DNA from: an uncultured Paludibacter sp.
GTDB lineage: Bacteria; Bacteroidota; Bacteroidia; Bacteroidales; Paludibacteraceae
Direction of reading: 5' to 3'
NCBI GenBank assembly: GCA_937927845.1
Contig: CALFXE010000111.1
Location: 1-5,186 of the forward strand
DNA length: 5,186 nucleotides
Part shown: positions 1-5,109 of the stretch, in pieces
How positions within the stretch are numbered: the stretch's first letter is position 1
Layout of the letters: the number at the start of each line of letters is the position of its first letter
Made by a program: the position numbers and the translations under genes
Notes under the pieces: generated by a model
Databases searched by the model: none
Seen by the model: only the letters and a program-made list of their open reading frames with translations
What the model was told of the DNA's origin: nothing

Positions 1-200
1 CGTAGGAAGCAAAGTTTTGTAACCAGTAAGCTTGCTTACTGGTTTATGATGACCACACCACCATACGGAGCTGCCGTAGGTAGCGATACCATGTTAGGAT
101 AAGGGTTGGCTTCCTCCGGAAGCTTTGTCCTTTGGGTTATGCCGTGTTCCAGCCAGCAGGCTGGCTGGTTACTAAGCTTCGCTGCCTCTGGCAGCAAGTA
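1..200. repeat. Cluster of short perfect hairpins, non-coding
   Basis: No coding region is visible between 1 and 409. Positions 1-200 instead hold a run of inverted repeats. An 11-bp perfect stem pairs 21-31 with 34-44 (AACCAGTAAGC). A 5-bp stem pairs 64-68 with 74-78, a 6-bp stem pairs 109-114 with 118-123 (GCTTCC/GGAAGC), a 9-bp stem pairs 149-157 with 160-168 (CCAGCCAGC) and a 6-bp stem pairs 181-186 with 190-195 (GCTGCC/GGCAGC). Loops are only 2-5 bases, and none is followed by a T-run, so these are not classical terminators. They could be a mosaic of dispersed palindromic elements, or the 3' end of a structured transcript entering from the left. I do not recognise a named RNA family. The inverted repeats are certain; their function is unknown. 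Confidence 0.55.
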
Positions 201-221
201 TGTGCAACTTTTAACCTCCCC

Positions 222-242
222 GTCATTGCGAGCGAAGCAACC
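222..242. repeat. REP-like dispersed palindromic element (partial)
   Basis: The bases CGTCATTGCGAGCGAAGCAA resemble a short imperfect palindrome (TTGC...GCAA arms around GAGCGAA) that I recall from the intergenic regions of many bacteria. Only one short copy is present and no flanking duplication is visible. It is best read as a remnant of a dispersed repeat rather than a functional site. The match rests on recall of the general motif, not on a search. Confidence 0.35.
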
Positions 243-409
243 TCCTGACCAACCGCACGCTATTGTTTTAACTTAAATTTTATGAAGTATGTAATCATTC
301 CAATTTTCCGCCCAAAAACAGCACAATCTTTGGTATACCCACCCCGATAGATTTAATTATAACCAGTTTGCTTATATAAATACAAAGAGCAAACACAAAA
401 CTATTTATT

Positions 410-805
410 ATGGCTGTTTTTTATAACAAGGTGCAACGGAAGAATCCTTCCAACCCTACCGCAACTCCCAAATGGTACCCGGCACTTCGTAACACCGGCA
501 TGCTCAAAGAAAAAGACGTGGCCCGTCAGATAGCCGACGAAACCACGCTGAACCCGAAAGAAGCCGAGATGGCGCTTTCACAGTTACACAAGATTATGAT
601 TCGGGCACTGCACAACGGGCAGTCCATCCAGCTGGGCGACTGGGGATCATTTCACCTTACCCTGAGTGCTGAAGGCAGCGAAACCGAAGCGGATGTAAGT
701 GCTACGAAAGTCAGGAAAGTCAACATCCGGTTCTCTCCCGGCAAGGAACTGAAGGAATCGGTTGCCAAAGTTGAATTCCGACAGGCCAGTACACTGAGCA
801 AATAA
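410..805 (+). CDS. HU-family (HU-related, Bacteroidota type) DNA-binding protein
   Basis: This 131-residue basic protein belongs to the HU/IHF-like histone-like family in the variant typical of Bacteroidota (HU-related / HU-HIG type). Proteins of this fold bind DNA as dimers and bend or compact it in the nucleoid. A non-canonical N-terminal segment (about 1-32, with the K-W-Y-P element at 21-24) precedes the HU fold. Helices at about 33-47 and 51-68 form the dimer core. G-D-W-G-S-F at 76-81 corresponds to the HU G-F-G-x-F turn. A beta arm covers about 82-107, and V-N-I-R-F-S-P-G-K-E-L at 104-114 matches the HU F-x-P-G-K-x-L signature. Length fits the family. The ATG at 410 follows an A/T-rich leader without a Shine-Dalgarno sequence, as is usual in Bacteroidota. 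The gene stands alone and ends in its own strong terminator. It looks like a host gene: its composition is balanced, unlike the A/T-rich genes to the right. Confidence 0.9.
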   Translation: MAVFYNKVQRKNPSNPTATPKWYPALRNTGMLKEKDVARQIADETTLNPKEAEMALSQLHKIMIRALHNGQSIQLGDWGSFHLTLSAEGSETEADVSATKVRKVNIRFSPGKELKESVAKVEFRQASTLSK

Positions 806-829
806 ACCATTCGTATCTTATCTCTGATG

Positions 830-867
830 AACCGGGCGGCTTACCTCGATAAGCCGCCCGGTTTTTT
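830..867 (+). terminator. Intrinsic terminator of the HU-like gene
   Basis: A perfect 14-bp, G/C-rich stem pairs 830-843 with 850-863 around a six-base loop (CCTCGA). Its 3' arm runs into six T residues at 862-867. It begins 24 bases after the stop codon of the HU-like gene. This is a classical rho-independent terminator on the + strand. There is no matching A-run on the left side, so it need not act in reverse. Confidence 0.93.
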
Positions 868-871
868 GTTG

Positions 872-1003
872 CTTGCCCATCTTATCGATGCGAGTTGCCC
901 ATCTTGTCGATGCGAGTTGCCCAACTTGTTGATGCGAGTTGCCCGACTCGTTGGCGTAAGTTGCCCAACTCGAATGAACCAGTTGCCCATCTGTCTTCAG
1001 CAA
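872..1003. repeat. Six tandem 22-base repeats
   Basis: The motif (G/C)TTGCCC recurs at 872, 894, 916, 938, 960 and 982, exactly 22 bases apart each time, giving six contiguous units. The first three are nearly identical (GTTGCCC, then A-[TA]-CTT, then [AG]T[CT]GATGCGA). The last three diverge progressively toward the right. Neighbouring units create dyads, for example CGAGTTG...CAACTTG around 914-926, so single strands could form alternating hairpins. Because 22 is not a multiple of three, the array does not encode a repeated peptide, and short open frames across it on either strand are by-products. There are no unique spacers, so it is not a CRISPR array. It begins four bases after the T-run of the HU terminator. 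Its function is unknown; an expanding minisatellite or a multi-site protein-binding array are both possible. Confidence 0.9.
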
Positions 1004-1082
1004 AGTACTGTTCTCGCAGAACGCAAGTCCTGTTTTGCCTGCAACGGCTCCAAATCGGGGCATCTGCCATTTTTGGTAGGTT

Positions 1083-1110
1083 GTCATGACCTGACAAAAT
1101 TTCCTGTCAC
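1083..1110. promoter_or_regulatory. Possible operator: TGTCA/TGACA half-sites
   Basis: The 8-bp palindrome GTCATGAC at 1083-1090 is followed by TGACA at 1092-1096 and TGTCA at 1105-1109, inverted with respect to each other. Clustered inverted half-sites of this kind often bind dimeric regulators. No gene starts close by on either strand, so there is no obvious target, and no known regulator is assigned. Confidence 0.2.
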
Positions 1111-1291
1111 TTAAATAATCTAAATTGTTTTTGTTTGGCATGGTTAAATTGTTTTTACTACTGCTAATAATTGTGATAAAACCGGCCCTTGCAGCGGGAT
1201 ATAATACATTTTTATTTGGCTAATATGCAGGTAAGTGATTAAAAATGAAAGAAAATAGCAGGTGTGAGTTAAATTTATTAAAAAATATTTT

Positions 1292-1299
1292 TAGCTTTG
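1292..1299 (+). promoter_or_regulatory. Possible Bacteroidota -7 promoter element
   Basis: TAGCTTTG fits the primary-sigma -7 consensus of Bacteroidota, TAnnTTTG. It lies just after an A/T-rich tract (about 1271-1292). The expected -33 TTTG about 20 bases upstream is only weakly matched (TTAAATTT around 1269-1276). No coding region follows within 300 bases. If active, it would drive a non-coding transcript or read into the cassette region to the right. Confidence 0.3.
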
Positions 1300-1569
1300 T
1301 AATCTGAAAATGCTACGGATGAAATGTTAACCGGATGGTCTGATGCTGATGCGCGCAAGGTGTACTTTCTCTGGGGTTGTGCGTTTAGTTGTGGATCGTA
1401 GGTGATTTTGGAGAAAAGTTTAAGATGTTTCAGTTTATAGTATGTGTATTAATCATACTTGAAGAGGTTTGTTATTGACGTATATTTTAATGAATTAGAA
1501 CTGATAATGAAGTGGAAACATGAACAATGAGTTGGAGATACAGGAAATGGAGTTGGATATATATAGGTG

Positions 1570-1713
1570 TTATGCGTGAGTGTAGGATGATTTTTTTATA
1601 ATAAGCACTAATGATGGCCGGCAAAATATAATATGAAGAAAGAAAAGAAACACCCAAACGCATAACACGCACTAAGTGTAACCCATTCGGGTATATACAC
1701 TTAGTGCTTCACG
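1570..1713 (+). mobile_element. Putative ORF-less integron-type cassette
   Basis: The stretch starts inside GTTATGC (1569-1575, split after the G) and ends inside the next core GTTAGGT (1713-1719). Its inverse core GCATAAC (1660-1666) is the exact complement of its own left core, and the match extends to nine bases (GTTATGCGT with ACGCATAAC). That is what an integrated cassette should show, because its first six bases derive from its own attC. At 144 bases it has no room for a normal gene. A 10-codon frame at 1633-1665, whose stop lies inside the inverse core, is too short to call. TATAAT-like A/T-rich tracts are present at 1597-1602 and 1627-1632. It could supply transcription or an RNA rather than a protein. 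The assignment depends on the integron interpretation. Confidence 0.45.
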
Positions 1714-1719
1714 TTAGGT
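1660..1719 (+). mobile_element. attC-like recombination site (60 bases)
   Basis: This site has the layout of an integron attC. It consists of an inverse core GCATAAC (1660-1666, close to RYYYAAC), a left stem arm GCACTAAGTGTA (1669-1680), a terminal hairpin ACCC-ATTC-GGGT (1681-1692), a three-base bulge ATA (1693-1695), a right arm TACACTTAGTGC (1696-1707) perfectly complementary to the left arm, an unpaired TTCAC, and a core GTTAGGT (1713-1719, a full GTTRRRY match). The arms carry unequal unpaired bases, as attC sites do. The two outer cores pair imperfectly with each other, which is expected at a junction where they come from different cassettes. A plain structured RNA or terminator is the main alternative, but no T-run follows the stem. 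Confidence 0.55.
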
Positions 1720-1841
1720 GCAAGCGTAAAAAAAAGACTTTTTCGCATTCAAGAATCCTTTATGACAAAATATCGACTATCGTTTTTCACGACAAAACAT
1801 GAGAGAAGAAGAAAATACTTTGTTTACTAAACGTAAAAAAA

Positions 1842-3560
1842 ATGGAAATCAATTGGACTCAAATAAAAAAAGAAATTATTGCCGAAATACAGGAAATTAT
1901 TTCATCGGATAGTCGTATTAACTTGAATGAAATTGTTGATCTTTTCATTAAAGTAATCTCATTCTCAGTTGAAAATAATGATTTAAATGGGTTACAGACA
2001 AGAATGCCGAATGCCTTACAAAAGATCTTTATAGAGAATTTGTCAAGGCTCGATAAAAATGCATTCTTCCCCGAAATTGGTGTAATTGAGCCATATTTAA
2101 GAAAAGTACTATTTCTAACTGATAAGAGTGAATATAATAGAATTTGCTCAGAATCAAAAGGCAATGGATTAAAAGCTATTATTTCGATTTTGGATTTAAA
2201 CCCCAATAATGTTTCCACAAAATGGACAACCCTTTCACAAAATCAGTCAACTCACTTTGCGGAACATTTTATTAAAGCGTATAATCTTCGAAATCTTGAA
2301 GCGCATAATTGTACAGAATGGACTAATTCTAAACTTTATGATGAATTAAGAAGTGTCCTTGTTTTTTATATATACACAACTTTTAAATACCAACGGGAAT
2401 TGAAAATTGCTATTAATCCGTTCGATGTTTCTTCATATTTAGTTAAGGAGATCCAAAAGATTAAAGTATTACAATCACGATTTGTACATATTGAGGGAAA
2501 AGAAAAAATGGCAGAAATTGATTTGTATGCCAAAGAATTATTTGAGAATAGCAATGAAAATGAAGATAGTGATGACGACACACAGATAACCCGTGAAGGG
2601 ACTATTGATTATCTAAGAAAAACTGTCAAAGAACGGAAATTAGTTATATTAGGGGATGTAGGAATGGGCAAAAGCACAACACTACTTTACCTACATCTTT
2701 TAGATGCTCAGGAATCATTGAAAAACAGTAAAAAGCCAATCCCAATTTATATAGAATTAAAAAATTTTACAGAAAAGGATATTTTAGTAGAAAAAATAAT
2801 TTCAAAATTAAATCTTGACTCTGAGATTGCACAAGAACTTTTATCGAAAGGTCGTCTAAATATATTTTTAGACGGTTTAAATGAAATTGAAAACAAAATT
2901 AAGAGTTTAATTTTCAAACAGATTAGTAATCTCATCAACGATTATCCAAATAATTTCTATCTAATAACTAGTAGGCCACAACATTACAATCGCGAATTTG
3001 ACAATCAAATAAACAACTTAAAATTACCAGTCTTTATACTTCAAAAGATGGGAGATAAACAGATTATTGAGTTTTTAAGTAAAAATGGCAGTCAAGTAAA
3101 AGAATATCTATTAAAGGAAATAAATGAGAATGAAAGATTAAAGAAGATAATCCAAACACCGCTAATGCTTACAATGTTGATAGCTGTTGTTCTAAAAGAA
3201 GGAAAGATTCCGAGTGAAAAGGGCAAAATTATAAGAGCATTTATGATTAGTTTGTATGAAAGAGAACAAAAGCAGATTATTGATTTTGACATAGATTTAT
3301 TTCATTTATTATTATGTTATCTTGGTTTTCAAACACGTGATTTAACTGGGTCTAATTCTGGTTTAGATCGTGATGAATTCATAATACCATTATTAGAACA
3401 AAGGAAAGAACAACTTGGGACACCTGTCAATTTGTTAGATTTTTTAAAGAAAGCTGTCGACTTAAATATTCTAGTAAATGACAATAATCAATTTAGTTTT
3501 AGTCATGAATTATATCAGGAGTACTACGCTGCTGAATATCTTCATAAATTAATGAAATAA
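1842..3560 (+). CDS. HEPN-NACHT STAND NTPase (NLR-like anti-phage protein, lacks own C-terminal sensor)
   Basis: This is a 572-residue predicted cytoplasmic protein. Residues about 60-200 form an alpha-helical HEPN-type domain with R150-N151-x3-H155, matching the R-[N/D/H]-x3-H motif of HEPN ribonucleases. An acidic, flexible linker follows (about 234-247, N/E/D-rich). The NACHT NTPase runs from about 265. Walker A is G271-D-V-G-M-G-K277-S-T279, Walker B is I-F-L-D344-G-L-N-E348, and sensor 1 is T376-S-R378-P. A winged-helix region ends in F553-S-H-x3-Q559-E-Y-Y-A-A564, typical of NACHT proteins. Known relatives (bacterial NACHT and Avs-type proteins) sense phage through a C-terminal domain, oligomerise and activate the N-terminal effector. 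Here the effector would be RNA cleavage, by inference. The chain ends eight residues after the last motif, so the usual sensor is missing and is probably supplied by the next gene. The ATG at 1842 follows an A-run, and the frame is closed by TGA at 1800-1802 with no earlier ATG. NACHT is certain; HEPN is likely. Confidence 0.9.
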   Translation: MEINWTQIKKEIIAEIQEIISSDSRINLNEIVDLFIKVISFSVENNDLNGLQTRMPNALQKIFIENLSRLDKNAFFPEIGVIEPYLRKVLFLTDKSEYNRICSESKGNGLKAIISILDLNPNNVSTKWTTLSQNQSTHFAEHFIKAYNLRNLEAHNCTEWTNSKLYDELRSVLVFYIYTTFKYQRELKIAINPFDVSSYLVKEIQKIKVLQSRFVHIEGKEKMAEIDLYAKELFENSNENEDSDDDTQITREGTIDYLRKTVKERKLVILGDVGMGKSTTLLYLHLLDAQESLKNSKKPIPIYIELKNFTEKDILVEKIISKLNLDSEIAQELLSKGRLNIFLDGLNEIENKIKSLIFKQISNLINDYPNNFYLITSRPQHYNREFDNQINNLKLPVFILQKMGDKQIIEFLSKNGSQVKEYLLKEINENERLKKIIQTPLMLTMLIAVVLKEGKIPSEKGKIIRAFMISLYEREQKQIIDFDIDLFHLLLCYLGFQTRDLTGSNSGLDRDEFIIPLLEQRKEQLGTPVNLLDFLKKAVDLNILVNDNNQFSFSHELYQEYYAAEYLHKLMK

Positions 3561-3567
3561 GACCAAG

Positions 3568-5067
3568 ATGGATCAAATTATTATTGATAAATATAAAAGT
3601 AATCCTGCATGGTCGGAAATTGTGAAAATTTATTCTGACTTGTTTGATGATTCAAATCAAAGGAATTCGTTTATTAACGAAATCGGTGAAATTGACACAT
3701 TCATTGCAGCTCAATGCATAACCTCATCTTTTCAAACTGATTTAGCATTAGAAGATGAAATAATCGCAAAAGCAGAATTAAAATTGAAAGAATTCAAGAT
3801 AAATGGCATTATCGAACCAAGTGCTTATTATGCAATGATTGAACTTCAAAAATCCGAAAATATACTTGGATTATTTTCAAACTGTAAATCAAACCAATTA
3901 CCATTTTTAAAATCCAGTATACAATATCTTTTAGATTCAAACAAAAATAAATCATCAATTATAGTAGAGGAAGTTATAGAATGTAATCCATCATGTTATT
4001 TGAAAGCAATAAATGATTATTACTTTTCTGCAAATGATTTATTAGATGAAACTACATACAAGAATATTTCAAAAAAAATATTGATAGATCCGTCAATAAA
4101 ACCAACACATATTATAAATTTTCTTAGGTTGAGAATCGATGTAGATTTATTTATCGAAGAAGAAATCTTAAATGCTTTTTTATCAAGAATATCAGATTAT
4201 AACGATATCGTTTTTTTTATTAGCAAATTTAATGTGACATTTGATTTAAAAAACTATCTGTCAAAAAAAACTGCGAGCTCAATATCTATAAAAGAATGTT
4301 TCATGATTTTTAATCTCATAAGGGGTAATGAACAATCTTATAAACATGAGATTATTTCGTTCATTGAGAAAATTATAAAAAATACGGATCAAAATCTACA
4401 GATATTAGCACTAATACTTATCATCTATTATAAAAAAACAAACCAGTTTAGAAGTTCATTGACAACTGACCAAATGGCAACATTGTTATTTTTGTCAACT
4501 TATGACTTTGAGAAATTTAATGATATTGACTTTTTTTATAGCGCAATCCATACAATAAAACAAAAACGAACTGAAAATATATCTGAAAATAAGATAAGTT
4601 CATATTATGGTAAGAAAATTAAAACGAAGGTGCTTTCAAAATGGAGATATCATTATATCCTTAACAAAATTGATGATATTGGTAAACCTATTCTACTTCC
4701 TTTTCAAGAGACCTCTGAATTGATAAATATCGATGATGAAATAAACGTAATAATAATTTATGTGGATAAAGAGAATCAAAGACTATATGCTTCTCAACGA
4801 CAAATAAATCAAGAAACTAAACAATTATATTTTGACAGGAGACATATAAATACAATAAAAATTGGCGATAGTATCATTTGTAAAGTTGAATATATACGAA
4901 ACGATATTAAGAATGGTATCAGGTTGACTCCTAAGGGTGGAGGGAATGGATCAATAAGATGTATTTTGGATAAAAGTTTTCAAAACATAGAGAGATTAGC
5001 TAAGGTTGAAGAATTTACTGTAAAGAAAATAATTAATCCATCTCTGGTAATTGTGTCTCAAGTATAA
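3568..5067 (+). CDS. Predicted sensor partner: NACHT C-terminal-like helical protein with OB/S1-like end
   Basis: This 499-residue protein is not recognised as a named family. Residues 12-27 (N-P-A-W-S-E-I-V-K-I-Y-S-D-L-F-D) and I-A-A-Q-C at 46-50 resemble the segment that follows the Q-E-Y-x-A-A motif in single-chain NACHT proteins (D-P-x-W-x-E-V..., A-A-x-C). This makes it look like the detached C-terminal half of the preceding gene's product. Residues about 30-340 are mostly alpha-helical and rich in K, N, I and S, with no signal peptide or membrane segment. The C-terminus is beta-rich. About 371-411 (G-K-P-I-L-L-P-F ... Y-V-D-K-E-N-Q-R-L-Y-A-S-Q-R) resembles the S1-like unit of CvfB, and about 428-490 (I-K-I-G-D-S-I ... 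G-G-G-N-G-S-I) looks like a second OB/S1 unit. Such folds bind RNA, so RNA or translation components are possible triggers. Its ATG lies 7 bases after the previous stop, in the +1 frame, suggesting coupled translation. No Shine-Dalgarno sequence is visible. Confidence 0.75.
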   Translation: MDQIIIDKYKSNPAWSEIVKIYSDLFDDSNQRNSFINEIGEIDTFIAAQCITSSFQTDLALEDEIIAKAELKLKEFKINGIIEPSAYYAMIELQKSENILGLFSNCKSNQLPFLKSSIQYLLDSNKNKSSIIVEEVIECNPSCYLKAINDYYFSANDLLDETTYKNISKKILIDPSIKPTHIINFLRLRIDVDLFIEEEILNAFLSRISDYNDIVFFISKFNVTFDLKNYLSKKTASSISIKECFMIFNLIRGNEQSYKHEIISFIEKIIKNTDQNLQILALILIIYYKKTNQFRSSLTTDQMATLLFLSTYDFEKFNDIDFFYSAIHTIKQKRTENISENKISSYYGKKIKTKVLSKWRYHYILNKIDDIGKPILLPFQETSELINIDDEINVIIIYVDKENQRLYASQRQINQETKQLYFDRRHINTIKIGDSIICKVEYIRNDIKNGIRLTPKGGGNGSIRCILDKSFQNIERLAKVEEFTVKKIINPSLVIVSQV

Positions 5068-5109
5068 TATCGACATCGTTAAAACAGAAAAAGGAATTAA
5101 ACGCCTAGT

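Larger units (their letters stand above)
1004..1568. other. Intergenic region without a recognisable gene
   Basis: No convincing coding region is found on either strand over about 565 bases: open frames are short, lack family features and break often. Composition becomes A/T-rich after about 1100. Small signals within it are a palindrome GTCATGAC (1083-1090) followed by TGACA (1092-1096) and TGTCA (1105-1109) half-sites, a Bacteroidota-like -7 element at 1292-1299, and two direct copies of GAGTTGGA at 1529-1536 and 1550-1557. No integrase gene and no complete attC hairpin is visible just left of 1569. The stretch may be degenerate, or may carry a small RNA that cannot be seen by eye. Confidence 0.6.

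Noticed and set aside
872..1003. CRISPR array
   Set aside because: Units are contiguous with no unique spacers, 22 bases is too short for repeat plus spacer, and no cas gene is present.
818..1141. Several overlapping open frames on both strands across the 22-base repeats
   Set aside because: They result from a repeat period that is not a multiple of three and has few stops. Their translations are cysteine-, serine- and tryptophan-rich repeats without family features, and the frames overlap each other on both strands.
1487..1672. 61-codon open frame on the minus strand
   Set aside because: It runs through the attC-like site and an A/T-rich tract, encodes a low-complexity hydrophobic peptide and has no upstream signals.
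1724..1746. Intrinsic terminator in the cassette leader
   Set aside because: The stem is only GCG/CGC plus A-T pairs, with no G/C-rich core, and the T-run is part of the stem rather than following it.
1815..1822. Bacteroidota -7 promoter element before the HEPN-NACHT gene (TACTTTG)
   Set aside because: The spacing inside the element is one base short of TAnnTTTG, and no -33 TTTG lies at the right distance.
1762..1830. 22-residue basic peptide (M-T-K-Y-R-L-S-F-F...) in the leader of the HEPN-NACHT gene
   Set aside because: It is too short to support without conservation data. A leader-peptide role is possible, but nothing such as a codon run or paired terminator backs it.
1859..3292. Minus-strand open frames inside the HEPN-NACHT gene
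   Set aside because: They are antisense shadows in A/T-rich sequence, without motifs, and the + strand gene has clear domain motifs throughout.
1842..3560. Type II toxin-antitoxin (HEPN/MNT) pair
   Set aside because: The HEPN domain is fused to a full NACHT NTPase, and the partner gene has no nucleotidyltransferase G-S-x10-D-x-D motif.
3552..3561. Programmed ribosomal frameshift joining the two defence genes
   Set aside because: A +1 shift would be needed at AAA-TAA-G. Re-pairing of the lysine tRNA on AAT is poor, and no slippery heptamer or stimulatory stem is evident. Stop-restart translation or a mutation is simpler.
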